Position numbers and translations under genes: made by a program
Part shown: positions 33,753-47,840 of the stretch, piece by piece
Layout of the letters: each line of letters opens with the position of its first letter
How positions within the stretch are numbered: the first letter of the stretch is position 1
Notes under the pieces: model-generated
What the model was told of the DNA's origin: nothing
The model's database searches: none
What the model saw: only the letters and a program-made list of their open reading frames with translations
From: Pseudactinotalea suaedae
GTDB taxonomy: Bacteria > Actinomycetota > Actinomycetes > Actinomycetales > Beutenbergiaceae
NCBI RefSeq assembly: GCF_009733815.1
Contig: NZ_WNXY01000009.1
Coordinates: forward strand, 62,001-126,000
Length of the DNA: 64,000 nt
Direction of reading: 5' to 3'

Positions 33753-34489
33753 TCCTGCAGCCCGATCACCTCGAAGGCGATCGCGGGCACGCCGCCGAAC
33801 CGGGGTGCGACCTCGTCGGCGAAGGACCGGATCATCTGCTCCGGGTCCGGGTGCCAGTCCAACGCGGCCAGGTAGGCCTGGTGGGCGCGGAGCGAGGCGA
33901 TCCCCGCCTCGATCGAGTCGGTGACCTCGACGGCGTGGCTCGGCTCGGTCGAGCCGCTCAGGGCTGTGAAACGCACGCCGTCCCACGGCTCCAGCACCTC
34001 GCCGTCGGGCCCGGTGAGGTCGGAGAACACCCAGCGGTTGGCGGCGTCGCGGACGCCGTCGAGCACCGCGTACCCGACCACGCGGTGGTCGGCCATGTTG
34101 TACATGCCGTTCGGGAAGAAGTCCCGCGGCGAGCCCGTGAGCACGACGTCGGGCCGGTGCCGGCGGACCGCGGCCGCGACGTCACGGCGCAGCTGCATGA
34201 TGTCGTGGATGGTGCCGTCGGGATGCTCGAGGTACTCCAGGGTGGTGACCCCGACGGCGTCGCACGCCGCCCGTTGCTCGGCGGCGCGCACCCGGATGGT
34301 CTCCTCGGGCGGCATGGTGTCGATACCGGCCTCGCCACGCGTGACCAAGAGGTAGCTCACGGTCTTGCCCTGCGCCGTCCAACGCGCGACGGCGGCCGAG
34401 GCGCCGTACTCCATGTCGTCCGGGTGCGCGACGATCGCGAGCGCGCTGTCCCAGTCCTCCGGCAGTGGCTTCAGGTCCTCGTCGCCCAT
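33749..34489 (-). CDS. PIG-L family N-deacetylase (MshB/Mca-like)
   Basis: This is a 246-residue zinc-dependent deacetylase of the LmbE/PIG-L family. The metal motif AHPDDMEYGAS (about 21-31) and the later TGSPRDFFPNGMYNMADHRVVG with its zinc-binding histidine are typical of MshB/Mca enzymes of mycothiol metabolism. Other members deacetylate different N-acetyl sugars, so the substrate stays open. The ATG lies six bases after TAGGCT (34496-34501, minus strand), a leaderless arrangement. Confidence 0.88.
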   Translation of the reverse strand: MGDEDLKPLPEDWDSALAIVAHPDDMEYGASAAVARWTAQGKTVSYLLVTRGEAGIDTMPPEETIRVRAAEQRAACDAVGVTTLEYLEHPDGTIHDIMQLRRDVAAAVRRHRPDVVLTGSPRDFFPNGMYNMADHRVVGYAVLDGVRDAANRWVFSDLTGPDGEVLEPWDGVRFTALSGSTEPSHAVEVTDSIEAGIASLRAHQAYLAALDWHPDPEQMIRSFADEVAPRFGGVPAIAFEVIGLQD

Positions 34490-34529
34490 GTGTCGAGCCT
34501 AGGCGAACCGGAGATGGCAGAGTAGGGAG

Positions 34530-35318
34530 GTGACTTCTGACACCCCCAAGATCCCCACGACCACCCTGCGCCCCGGCGTCGAGATCCCGCTGCTCGGGCT
34601 CGGCACCTGGCAGGCACCGCCCGAGGACGCCTACAAGGCCGTCCGCACCGCCCTCGACCTCGGCTACCGGCACATCGACACCGCCCGCGCCTACGACAAC
34701 GAGGAGGGCGTGGGCCGTGCGATCGCCGACTCCGGCCTCGATCGCTCCGAGATCTTCCTGACGACCAAGCTGCCGCCCGACGAGGTCGACGACGCCCCGC
34801 GCATCATCGACGAGTCGCTGGCCAAGCTGGGCCTGGAGCACCTCGACCTGTGGCTCGTGCACTGGCCGCCGAACAAGGAGGCCCGCCCCGACGTCTGGGA
34901 GCACGTGATCGCCGCGCAGCAGGCCGGCAAGACGCGCGCGATCGGGGTCAGCAACTACTCGGTCGCCCAGATCGACGAGCTGACCAGCGCGACGGGCGTG
35001 ACGCCGTCGATCAACCAGATCCCGTGGAGCCCGGCCGACTACGACGCCGACCTCGTGGCCGCCCACCGCGAGCGCGACGTCGTGCTCGAGGGGTACAGCC
35101 CGTTCAAGCGGACCAACCTCGACGACGCGGTGCTCGCCGAGATCGCCGCCGCGCACGGCGTCACCCCCACCCAGGTGGTGCTGCGCTGGCACCTGGACAC
35201 CGGTGTCGTCGCGATCCCGAAGTCGGTCAACCCCGACCGCATCGCCGCGAACCTCGACGTCACCGGCTTCCAGCTGACCGAGGACGAGATCGCCCGCGTC
35301 AGCGCCCTCGAGGCCTGA
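34530..35318 (+). CDS. Aldo/keto reductase
   Basis: This is a 262-residue NADPH-dependent (alpha/beta)8 reductase of the AKR5-like bacterial group. The catalytic tetrad is visible as Asp and Tyr in IDTARAYDNEEGVG, Lys in FLTTKLPPDE and His in LWLVHWPP. The phosphate-binding segment VVAIPKSVNPDRIAAN is conserved. The GTG start follows AGGGAGG directly. It is monocistronic. The physiological substrate (a ketoacid or aldehyde) is not evident. Confidence 0.92.
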   Translation: MTSDTPKIPTTTLRPGVEIPLLGLGTWQAPPEDAYKAVRTALDLGYRHIDTARAYDNEEGVGRAIADSGLDRSEIFLTTKLPPDEVDDAPRIIDESLAKLGLEHLDLWLVHWPPNKEARPDVWEHVIAAQQAGKTRAIGVSNYSVAQIDELTSATGVTPSINQIPWSPADYDADLVAAHRERDVVLEGYSPFKRTNLDDAVLAEIAAAHGVTPTQVVLRWHLDTGVVAIPKSVNPDRIAANLDVTGFQLTEDEIARVSALEA

Positions 35319-35370
35319 GCACGCTCGGTGCGGCGCCCGCTTGACCGGTGACCGCGCGCACCCCCAACGG

Positions 35371-35427
35371 AAGCGATCTGGGGTCGTCCTCAGCCACCAC
35401 GTGGAAGCAGGACACCCCAAAGCGCTT
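35371..35427. terminator. Imperfect hairpin between convergent genes
   Basis: The arms AAGCGATCTGGGGTCGTCCT and AGGACACCCCAAAGCGCTT pair with a few mismatches around an 18-base loop. They lie between the stops of the aldo/keto reductase and VIT-type genes, where a bidirectional terminator is expected. Confidence 0.5.
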
Positions 35428-35450
35428 TCCGGGGAGCCCGGACGACCGCG

Positions 35451-36521
35451 TCAGGCGATCGTCGTGCCGAACAGCAGCCCGAGGGCGTAGGTCGCTGCTG
35501 CCGCCCCCCAGCCGATCGCGAGCTGGCGCAGCGCGCGCAGCATCGGCGGTGCGCCGGAGAGCACGCCCACGGTCGCCCCGGTCACCATCAGCGCCACCCC
35601 GACGAGACCGGCTGAGACCAGCACCGCCGTCAGGCCCTCGAGACCCACGAGGTAGGGCAGCACCGGGATCACCGCGCCCGAGGCGAAGAAGCAGAAGCTC
35701 GACAGCGCGGCACCCCACGCGGAGCCGATCTCCTCGTGGGAGGGGCCGTCGTGCCGCTCGGGCTCGACACCCTGGCGGGCGGCGGCGAGACGGTCCTCGG
35801 CGCGTTGTGCCGCCTCCTCGGGCGACATGCCGCGAGCGCGGTAGACCAGCGCGAGCTCGTTGGCGTCGACGTCGAGGTCGGGGAGCACACCGTGAGTCTT
35901 CGGGCTCGGCGTGGACGCGGCGAGAAGCTCGCGCTGCGAGCGCACCGAGACGTACTCGCCGGCCCCCATCGAGAGCGCGCCGGCGAGCAGACCGGCGATG
36001 CCGGTGAGCAGGATCGTGGCGGGTGAGGCGCCGGTGGCGCCGATCCCCAGGACCAGGGCGAGGTTGGAGACGAGACCGTCGTTCATGCCGAAGACGGCGG
36101 CCCGGAACGTCCCGGACATCCGCGCCCGGCCCCGTTGGGCGAGCGAGCGGACGACCTCCTCGTGGATCTGCTCGTCGGCGGCCATCGCCGCGGTCGCGTG
36201 CACGTCCGTGGCGTAGGAGGACCTCGACTCGGCACGCTGAGCCAACGCCAGCACGAAGACCGACCCGAACCTGCCCGCCAGCCAGGTCAGCAGCCGCGAG
36301 CGCACCGAGGGTCGCAACGGCAGCCCGACCTTGGTGCCGAGAAGCTGCTCCCAGTGCTCCGCGTGCCGCTGCTCGGCGGTGGCGAGCTCGTGGAGGATCT
36401 CCCGCTCCTCGCCCTCCTTGCGCGCCGCGAGCTCCCGGTACACCGCAGCCTCGGCCCGCTCCTCGGCGAGGTAGCGGCGCCACTTCTGGATGTCAGAGCG
36501 GCTCGGGGGCGAGATCGTCAC
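35451..36521 (-). CDS. VIT1/CCC1 family transporter with N-terminal ferritin-like domain
   Basis: This 356-residue protein fuses a rubrerythrin/ferritin-like helical domain (about 10-130) to a five-helix VIT1/CCC1 membrane domain. The first part carries ERAEAAVYRELAARKEGEER with ATAEQRHAEHWEQLLG and a late DEQIHEEV, giving Glu/His pairs suited to Fe or Mn. The second part begins SGTFRAAVFGMNDGLVSNLALVLG and includes GALSMGAGEYVSVRSQRE, both diagnostic. Family members move Fe2+ or Mn2+ out of the cytosol. The GTG start lies seven bases after CAGACT. It is a single gene. Confidence 0.9.
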   Translation of the reverse strand: MTISPPSRSDIQKWRRYLAEERAEAAVYRELAARKEGEEREILHELATAEQRHAEHWEQLLGTKVGLPLRPSVRSRLLTWLAGRFGSVFVLALAQRAESRSSYATDVHATAAMAADEQIHEEVVRSLAQRGRARMSGTFRAAVFGMNDGLVSNLALVLGIGATGASPATILLTGIAGLLAGALSMGAGEYVSVRSQRELLAASTPSPKTHGVLPDLDVDANELALVYRARGMSPEEAAQRAEDRLAAARQGVEPERHDGPSHEEIGSAWGAALSSFCFFASGAVIPVLPYLVGLEGLTAVLVSAGLVGVALMVTGATVGVLSGAPPMLRALRQLAIGWGAAAATYALGLLFGTTIA

Positions 36522-36612
36522 GGGATCAAGTCTGGCATCGACGGCGAACCGACCGGACCCCGGGGTCGTCCTCGCTTCCCCACCGCGCGCTCAACCGGGA
36601 GGATGGCCCCTG

Positions 36613-37272
36613 ATGTCGGTGCTGGAGCTGTTGTCGGCCGTGCTGGCCGCCGTGGGCGACGTGTGGGCCTTCCGCGCGCCTGCGCGCCTCACGCATCCCC
36701 ATGACGCCGTGTGGGCGCCGGCGATCGGCGTGGCCGTGCTGGCGGGGCTGTCGATGATGCTGGGCAACGTCGTCGTGTTCGCGATCAACCGGGTCAGCGG
36801 GCTGCGGATGCTGGCCGGGATGGCGCTGGGTGCGGTGTTCATGGCGGTGCTGCGGATGCTGTCGGCCACCGCGATCGCGCTCGCCGCCTGGGGCATCACC
36901 CGCGGCGGCATCGACGGCGAGATGATCGCCATCACCTACCTGTTCGCGCTCGCACCGCTGGTGCTGAGCTTCCTCGTGTTCGTCCCGCACCTCGGGCTCG
37001 GGATCGCGAGGCTGCTCGAGATCTGGAGCGTGCTCGCCCTCGTCGCGCTGCTCTCCCCGGTGCTGGGGGTCGGTCGCTGGCCGGCGCTCGCGATCGCCGT
37101 CGGCGGCTGGTTCCTGAGCCAGCTGCTCTCGCGGCTGCTGGCCCGACCGCTCGTGGCGGTCGGCTCACGGGTGTGGACGCTCGCCACGGGTCACGCCACG
37201 CTGCTCACGGCCCAGGACATCCTCACCGGTGCCACGTTCGTGCCGCTCGAGCGACAGGAGCGGCGGCCGTGA
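36613..37272 (+). CDS. YIP1 family membrane protein
   Basis: This is a 219-residue membrane protein with five or six hydrophobic segments. The N-terminal FRAPARLTHPHDAVWAPAIG and the helix run through AITYLFALAPLVLSFLVFV to VGRWPALAIAVGGWFLSQLL fit the loosely defined YIP1 group. The ATG is preceded at some distance by GGGAGG. It ends inside the start codon of the alpha/beta-hydrolase gene, so the two are coupled. Function is unknown. Confidence 0.65.
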   Translation: MSVLELLSAVLAAVGDVWAFRAPARLTHPHDAVWAPAIGVAVLAGLSMMLGNVVVFAINRVSGLRMLAGMALGAVFMAVLRMLSATAIALAAWGITRGGIDGEMIAITYLFALAPLVLSFLVFVPHLGLGIARLLEIWSVLALVALLSPVLGVGRWPALAIAVGGWFLSQLLSRLLARPLVAVGSRVWTLATGHATLLTAQDILTGATFVPLERQERRP

Positions 37273-38204
37273 TCGCGATGCTGCTCGCCGGGCTGCTCGC
37301 GCTGCTGCTCGCGTTCGCGTTCCTCGCACCGTTGGAGTCGATGCGCTGGTGGGCCCGCCGGGCCGAGGACAGGGTGCTCGGCGAGCTCACCCGCGCCGAC
37401 ATCGAGCCCGACGGCGTCACGCCCCTGAGTCCTCAACCTCGCCGGTTCGTCGTGTACCTCTCCGGCATCGGCGCCGTGGACGGGTCCACCAGCTCGCGGC
37501 GCGAGCGCGCCGTGCTCGACGCCGTCGCCGAGCAGCTGCCCGACGTGGCGATCGCCGCGGACGTCTTCCCCTACGCGGTGGAGAACCGCGGCCTGACCCA
37601 GCGTGCCTCGATGTGGTTCTGGAAGGTGCTGCGTCGGCTGCAGCGCATCCCGGTCGCCAAGGTGGCGTCCTATCTCATCAACCTCCGGAACGCGCTGCGC
37701 GTGCTGGTCTCCGCCGATCCGCGCTACGGGCCGACGTACAACCTCGCCGTCGCCCAGGAGATCGCGTCCTCGCTGACGCGGCACGGCTACGACTGGGAGG
37801 CGCGGCCCCCGGTCACGGTGATCGGTTACAGCGGCGGTGGTCAGATCGCGCTCGGCTGCTCCTGGTACCTGGCGGCGCTGGGGGTGCCGATCTCGGTGAT
37901 CTCGATCGGTGGCGTGCTCAGCGACGACCCCGCGCTGCAGCGGGTGCAGCACGTGTGGCACCTCTACGGGTCGAAGGACCGCACCCACATGCTGGGGCCG
38001 TTGGTGTTCCCCGGACGCTGGCCCACGGCCCCGCTCTCGGACTGGCACAAGGCGAAGCACGCGGGAAGGATCACGCTACGCACGATCGGACCGATGAAGC
38101 ACATGGGTGGTCGGGACTACTTCGACCGGCACCACCTCGACGCCGCCGGAACCAGCTACCGACAGCTCACGGTCGATGCGCTGGTCGAGGCGCTGTCGCA
38201 GTGA
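37269..38204 (+). CDS. Membrane-anchored alpha/beta-hydrolase-fold protein
   Basis: This 311-residue protein has one N-terminal hydrophobic helix (MLLAGLLALLLAFAFLAPLE) and then a hydrolase-like domain. The nucleophile elbow is VIGYSGGGQ with Ser188. A histidine near the end (MKHMGGRDYFDRHH) could complete the triad. FVVYLSGIGAVDGS forms the oxyanion-side strand. The GTG overlaps the YIP1 gene by four bases. It may act on a lipid or ester at the membrane, but no substrate is evident. Confidence 0.7.
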   Translation: MIAMLLAGLLALLLAFAFLAPLESMRWWARRAEDRVLGELTRADIEPDGVTPLSPQPRRFVVYLSGIGAVDGSTSSRRERAVLDAVAEQLPDVAIAADVFPYAVENRGLTQRASMWFWKVLRRLQRIPVAKVASYLINLRNALRVLVSADPRYGPTYNLAVAQEIASSLTRHGYDWEARPPVTVIGYSGGGQIALGCSWYLAALGVPISVISIGGVLSDDPALQRVQHVWHLYGSKDRTHMLGPLVFPGRWPTAPLSDWHKAKHAGRITLRTIGPMKHMGGRDYFDRHHLDAAGTSYRQLTVDALVEALSQ

Positions 38205-43353
<5,149 letters not shown>

Positions 43354-43363
<10 letters not shown>

Positions 43364-43419
43364 CGCCGCGCCGTTCTCGTAGCGGGCACCCTACGAGAAC
43401 CGCGCCACGGTACGAGAAC
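43354..43419. repeat. Nested inverted repeat of GTTCTCGTAG words between convergent genes
   Basis: GTTCTCGTAG occurs at 43354 and 43373; its complement CTACGAGAAC at 43391, and GTACGAGAAC at about 43410. The left 29 bases pair with the right 29 at most positions, with an 8-base loop. The GH42 stop codon TAG is inside the first word. It probably ends transcription from both convergent genes, but the word repetition is more than a plain terminator needs. Confidence 0.8.
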
Positions 43420-43433
43420 CGCCAGGGCTCGGG

Positions 43434-44426
43434 TCAGGAGCGGGCGACGGCGATACCCCGCCGCTCGCGCTGGCGGTAGCCGCCGATCATGACCGGCTCG
43501 CGGAGCAGCGACACCGCGCAGTAGTAGTGCTCCAGGCGGCCGTCGTGGGTGATGACAGCCGGCTTGTGGGCGTAGGCGGAGTCGATGCTGCCCTCCGGGC
43601 CGACGTCGATGAGCACGTGCTCCGAGCGCTCCCAGGTGAGCAGGTCGGTGGAGGTGGCGAAGGTCTCGCGGGCGCGGCCGTCGCTGCTGAGACCGAAGTA
43701 GAACATCACCCAGAGGTCCCCGTCGCGCAGCACGCAGGGGTCGGAGGCGAACCGGTCGTCGATGGCTCCGTCCTCGCCGTTGCGGACCAGCGGCTCGGCG
43801 CTGACGCGCTCCCAGCGGTGCAGGTCCGCCGAGCGGGCCGCACCGGTCTGCTCCTGCCAGCCACGCTCACGGTCGTCCTTGGCGTTGTAGAACAGCCAGA
43901 ACTCGCCCTCGTGGTGCATCAGCCACGACTTGTAGAGCCCGCCCCGCTCCCACTCCGCGCCGTCCTCCGGGAGCACCAGCTCGCCGTGCTCCTCCCATGT
44001 GAGCAGGTCGCGGCTGCGCACGATCCCGATCACCCCGGGACCCGACTCGTATCCCTCACCGGGGTAGGCGTGATAGGTCCCGTAGTACCAGCCGTCGACG
44101 GCGACCAGCTCGCCGGTGCCCCGCAGGTCGGGCTCGCGCACGATCGAGGTGAGCGCGGCGTTGTAGCGGCGGTGCACCGAGCCAGGCTCGCGCGGGAGCA
44201 CGAGCTGCGGCTCCGACCACGACGTCCCGTCGAACCACGACAGCCCCGTCTGGTACCCGATGCCGTCCCACCCCACCACGGTCATGCCGAGTCGGCCCTG
44301 CAGGTGGAACACGAACGGGCAGTCCACACCGTGGGAGCGCCAGTCGCCCGCCACGAACGTCGGCTCGAGGACGAGCTCCGAGCTCTTGTGCGGGGTCGCG
44401 AACCTGGCCGCAGGGTCGGTGCTCAC
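43434..44426 (-). CDS. GH43/GH32-superfamily five-bladed beta-propeller glycosidase
   Basis: This is a 330-residue cytoplasmic protein with repeated propeller-blade strands such as GVIGIVRSRDLLTWEEHGEL, GAARSADLHRWERVS and ETFATSTDLLTWERSEH, each ending in the LTWE/HRWE signature of GH43/32/68-type propellers. FASDPCVLRDGDLWVMFYFG carries an acidic residue at the position expected for a catalytic aspartate. AGGAGG lies eight bases before the GTG. The family includes arabinanases, xylosidases and fructosidases; substrate is not clear. It lies within the galactosidase island and has a LacI-like site upstream. Confidence 0.75.
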   Translation of the reverse strand: MSTDPAARFATPHKSSELVLEPTFVAGDWRSHGVDCPFVFHLQGRLGMTVVGWDGIGYQTGLSWFDGTSWSEPQLVLPREPGSVHRRYNAALTSIVREPDLRGTGELVAVDGWYYGTYHAYPGEGYESGPGVIGIVRSRDLLTWEEHGELVLPEDGAEWERGGLYKSWLMHHEGEFWLFYNAKDDRERGWQEQTGAARSADLHRWERVSAEPLVRNGEDGAIDDRFASDPCVLRDGDLWVMFYFGLSSDGRARETFATSTDLLTWERSEHVLIDVGPEGSIDSAYAHKPAVITHDGRLEHYYCAVSLLREPVMIGGYRQRERRGIAVARS

Positions 44427-44477
44427 GCTGTCCTCCTGAAGGTCACGTCATGGCTGCCGAACCATGCTTGTCGGATC

Positions 44478-44490
44478 GAGGATAACGATT
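44478..44490 (-). promoter_or_regulatory. LacI-like operator before the GH43-type gene
   Basis: On the minus strand the site reads AATCGTTATCCTC. Its core AATCGTTA deviates from AAACGTTT but keeps the central CG and flanking A/T runs. A short dyad GTCTG-N7-CAGAC follows at 44491-44507. The remaining approximately 120 bases to the GH65-like stop hold nothing I recognise. Confidence 0.35.
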
Positions 44491-44626
44491 GTCTGCTGCC
44501 AACAGACCCGGCCTCCTGCGCGTCGGCCGGTTGGATGGTGACTCCCGTGCCCCTGGGGCAGCCCGGTCCTGCGGGCATGGGCAGGCGCCGTCGTGACGCC
44601 GACCCAGCCGACCCGGCTCAGCCGCC

Positions 44627-46738
44627 TCACGGGCGCGCGGCGAAACCCTCGGCGACGGCGACCCACCCCTCGGGCAGGTCGGCCCGCCTCGGCGACCCGT
44701 CGCGGTCGACCCAACCGGCGAACAGCAGCGCGGCAGCCATCAGCAGGCCGCCGTTGCCCGGCAGGTACAGCGGCATCCGGTGCGGCACCTGCTGGTTGTG
44801 GCCGTTGGCGAGGTAGGTGTTCTTGGCCTCCCCGCGCAGCAGCGCGTCGAGCGCGATGTCGGAACGGCCGAGCCGGGTGGCACACATGGCGATCATCGGG
44901 AAGTCCCAGCCCCAGGCGCTGCGCCAGTCCCACTGCGCGCACGCACGCTCGAGGGTCCGGAGCATCGCGTCGTGGTCGAGCGCGCCGGTGTCGGGGACCA
45001 CCCCGAGAGCGCCGAGCATCGACGGGTGGTCCCGGTAGGCGGTGCGCGGCGGGTTCTGCACGGCGTCGTAGTGGCCGTCCTCGCTGACCACCGGTCGCAG
45101 TCCGGCGGCGACCCTCGCCCACTCGGCGGGCTGCTCGCGGTCGTCGGCGCGGCGCCAGGCCAGCGCCGTCTCCAGCGCCCAGCGCACGTACGCGACCTCG
45201 AACAGCGGGTCCCAGGTCTCGCGCGCGCCGTAGACCTCCTGTGCCGGCATCAGCGGCGGCGGCAGGTGGTACGCCCCGGCCTCCCCCGCGAGCGCGAACG
45301 AGGCGAGGAACTCGGCGGTCTCGTCAACCAGGTCGCGGTAGCGGTCACGCACCGCGGCGGCGTGATCGGCGTCGTCGGCACCCATGCGCAGCATCTCGGC
45401 GTAGCTGATCACGTGCGGCTGCTGCCACAGCAGCAGCGGCCCGATGACGTTCGGGCTCTCGATGCCCTCAGGTCCGACGTGCTTGGGCCACCGGGCGCCC
45501 CGGAAGCCCTGATCGGCGGCGATCCGCTTCGCGACCGGCAGGATCTCGCGGTACCAGTCCAGGCTTCGCTCGAGCAGCTCGGGGCGTCCCCAGGCCGGGA
45601 AGTGCGCCGCGTGCCACCAGTGCATCTCCAGGTGGAAGGTGCCGCCCCAGCTGTTGCACACCAGCCCGGTCTCCTGCGGTGGCGTGCTCCCGGAGCAGTG
45701 CACCTTGGTCTGGTACTGCGAGAGCACGATGCGGCGCTCGAGCTCGTGCGCCCGCTCGTCGGTGCTGGCGCCGAGGTCGAGCGCGGCACCGCTGCTCCAG
45801 AAGTCCGCCCAGCCGCGCTCGGACCGGGCGAGGACCGTCTCGGCGTCGTCGAGCACGTCGGTGCCCAGCGCCGCGGCGAGCTCGACGACGGCACTCAATC
45901 GGCCGCCGTCGGCCGTCAGGGTCCAGCGGTGCCCCTCCCCCGACACGACCACCTGGCCCGCGGCGCGGACCTGATAGGTGGCCTCGTCCACGCGCCGGTC
46001 CCAGACGTGGGCACCGCCGTCGCGGCGCAGCGTGGTGATGTGCGACTCGGGGCGGTCCCACACCGGCGGGGCCTCGAAGCTCTCCTCGACGCTCGGAAAG
46101 GCGATCTCGACGGCGAGACGTCCGCCGTCGAGCAGCGCCGAGTCGATCGCGAACGCGATCGCGTCGCGCTCGGGGTCGACGGCGGTACGGACCTGGACCG
46201 GGACACCCACGAGCTCGAACCGGCTGGTGACGATGCCGGTCCACACGTCGAGCTCCTGCGAGCGCACCGTGATCTCGTCCCACTCAGGGGTCCGGCCGTC
46301 GAGGAGGAGGCCGATCCTGGCCAGGTGCAGCCGCTGCGGGTTGACCCAGTAGTAGTAGCCCGCGGCGCGGCCGGACGCCGCCGACTGCTCGCGGTCCTCC
46401 ATGTAGTCGTAGGCGGTGGGGTACTCGATGGGGCCGTGCGGGCCCGCGTACTGCTCGAGGGTGTCGCTCAGCCGCCAGCCCTCGGGGTTCGGCGCCCAGT
46501 GGTAGCCCCACTGCGCCTGCGTCCCGAGCGGCATCGCGACCTCACCGCGAGCGCGCGCGGCGTCGCGCTCGTAGCGGTCGGCGAAGGTCTGCAGCCCGGT
46601 GTGGTCCACGGTGAAGGCCAGCTCGCCGTTGCCGACCGAGAGCGGGGCCTCGGGTCGCGGGGCGTCGTACCGGATGGTGTGACGGCGGATCACGGCTGCT
46701 CGGTCGATCACGTGCGCTGACTCCTCGTTCGTCACCAC
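44627..46738 (-). CDS. (alpha/alpha)6-barrel glycosidase, GH65/GH95-like
   Basis: This 703-residue intracellular protein has the layout of clan GH-L/GH95-type enzymes. An N-terminal beta-sandwich with PLSVGNGELAFTVDHTGLQTF comes first, then a linker and a helical toroid (about 310-690) with LVCNSWGGTFHLEMHWWHAAHF and TYLANGHNQQVPHRMPLYLPGNGG. I cannot place the catalytic acid with certainty. It is divergent from the LacI gene with an operator nine bases before its GTG start, so it belongs to that regulon. The substrate is presumably an alpha-linked plant or mucin oligosaccharide; this is inference. Confidence 0.7.
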   Translation of the reverse strand: MVTNEESAHVIDRAAVIRRHTIRYDAPRPEAPLSVGNGELAFTVDHTGLQTFADRYERDAARARGEVAMPLGTQAQWGYHWAPNPEGWRLSDTLEQYAGPHGPIEYPTAYDYMEDREQSAASGRAAGYYYWVNPQRLHLARIGLLLDGRTPEWDEITVRSQELDVWTGIVTSRFELVGVPVQVRTAVDPERDAIAFAIDSALLDGGRLAVEIAFPSVEESFEAPPVWDRPESHITTLRRDGGAHVWDRRVDEATYQVRAAGQVVVSGEGHRWTLTADGGRLSAVVELAAALGTDVLDDAETVLARSERGWADFWSSGAALDLGASTDERAHELERRIVLSQYQTKVHCSGSTPPQETGLVCNSWGGTFHLEMHWWHAAHFPAWGRPELLERSLDWYREILPVAKRIAADQGFRGARWPKHVGPEGIESPNVIGPLLLWQQPHVISYAEMLRMGADDADHAAAVRDRYRDLVDETAEFLASFALAGEAGAYHLPPPLMPAQEVYGARETWDPLFEVAYVRWALETALAWRRADDREQPAEWARVAAGLRPVVSEDGHYDAVQNPPRTAYRDHPSMLGALGVVPDTGALDHDAMLRTLERACAQWDWRSAWGWDFPMIAMCATRLGRSDIALDALLRGEAKNTYLANGHNQQVPHRMPLYLPGNGGLLMAAALLFAGWVDRDGSPRRADLPEGWVAVAEGFAARP

Positions 46739-46746
46739 CAGGCGGT

Positions 46747-46787
46747 GGTGAAACGTTTGTGTAGGTGCTTGCCCACGCTATTACGAT
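46747..46787. promoter_or_regulatory. Divergent promoter with LacI operator
   Basis: GGTGAAACGTTTGTGT (46747-46762, core AAACGTTT at 46751-46758) lies just before the GH65-like gene. TACGAT (46782-46787) is six bases before the ATG of the LacI gene and is probably its -10 box, giving a leaderless mRNA. A TAGCGT (46775-46780, minus strand) may serve the GH65-like gene, with the operator just downstream of the start site. Confidence 0.7.
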
Positions 46788-46793
46788 CCAGGG

Positions 46794-47810
46794 ATGGTGA
46801 CGCTACGAGATGTGGCCGGGCACGCGGGTGTGTCGGTCTCGGTGGTGTCCCGGGTGCTCAACGCGGACCCGTCGATCCGGATCCGCCCTGAGACGCGGGA
46901 CCGCGTGCTCGACTCCGCGCGGCTGCTGCGCTACGCCCCGAACTCGGCCGGGCGCTCGTTGCGCCGTTCGCGCACCCACCTCCTCGCGCTCGTGGTTCCC
47001 GACGTCACCAACGCCACCTTCACCGATCTGGTGAACGGTGTGGAGTCGCGGGCGCTCGACCAGGACTACTCGGTGCTGCTCGCCTCCAGCCCGCGCATGC
47101 AACCCGGGAGCGACGGTTTCACGCGGCTGCTGAGCGAACGACTCGTCGACGGCGTGCTGCTGCAGAAGGGCGACGACGCGCCGATCGATCTCGTGGCCCG
47201 GGCGCTGAGCCACCCCGAACGGACCGTGCTGATCAACTCGGGACCGGTGCAGGGCATGTCGACGATCGCGATCGACGACGTGGCCGCCGGTGCTCTCGCC
47301 ACCCGCCACCTGCTGGAGCTGGGGCACCGAAGCATCGGGTACATCGGCGGGGTGCCGACGTCGGACTCGAACGACCGACGCCGTTCCGGCGTCGAGAAGA
47401 CCCTGGCCGAGGCCGGGCTGAGCCTGGCACCTGAGCACACGACCTCCCTCGGGTACACCTACCGGTCGGCACGCGACGCCGCTCGGCTGGTGCTGAGCCG
47501 GAAGAACCCGCCGACCGCGCTCGTGGTCGGCAACGTCAACGCCGGCATCGGCACGATCACCGAGGCGGCCGAGATGGACGTCCGGGTGCCGCAGGACCTC
47601 TCGGTCGTGGCGATCCACGACATCTGGCCCGCGATCACCTGCGCGCCCGCCCTGACCACGGTCAAGCTCCCGATGGCCAAGCTCGGCGCGACCGCCGTCG
47701 ACGTCCTGCTCGCCAGCTTCGACGCCCCGGACCCGACCGCCCGCCTCGTCGACGACCCCGCGCCGGAGCTGGTCCTCCGCGCCTCGACCGCGCCCCCGCC
47801 GACCGTCTGA
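46794..47810 (+). CDS. LacI family transcriptional regulator
   Basis: This 338-residue repressor has an N-terminal LacI helix-turn-helix (VTLRDVAGHAGVSVSVVSRVLN), a hinge helix (YAPNSAGRSLRRSRTH) and a periplasmic-binding-protein-like sensor domain starting LLALVVPDVTNATFTDLVNGV. The sensor contains HRSIGYIGGVPTSDSNDRR and DLSVVAIHDIWPAITCAP, standard for the family. The probable binding site AAACGTTT occurs in its own divergent promoter and before the GH2 operon, so it likely controls both. The effector would be a product of the galactosidase/fucosidase system. Confidence 0.93.
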   Translation: MVTLRDVAGHAGVSVSVVSRVLNADPSIRIRPETRDRVLDSARLLRYAPNSAGRSLRRSRTHLLALVVPDVTNATFTDLVNGVESRALDQDYSVLLASSPRMQPGSDGFTRLLSERLVDGVLLQKGDDAPIDLVARALSHPERTVLINSGPVQGMSTIAIDDVAAGALATRHLLELGHRSIGYIGGVPTSDSNDRRRSGVEKTLAEAGLSLAPEHTTSLGYTYRSARDAARLVLSRKNPPTALVVGNVNAGIGTITEAAEMDVRVPQDLSVVAIHDIWPAITCAPALTTVKLPMAKLGATAVDVLLASFDAPDPTARLVDDPAPELVLRASTAPPPTV

Positions 47811-47840
47811 CGTCGGACGCGAGACCGACCGCGCCGGCGG

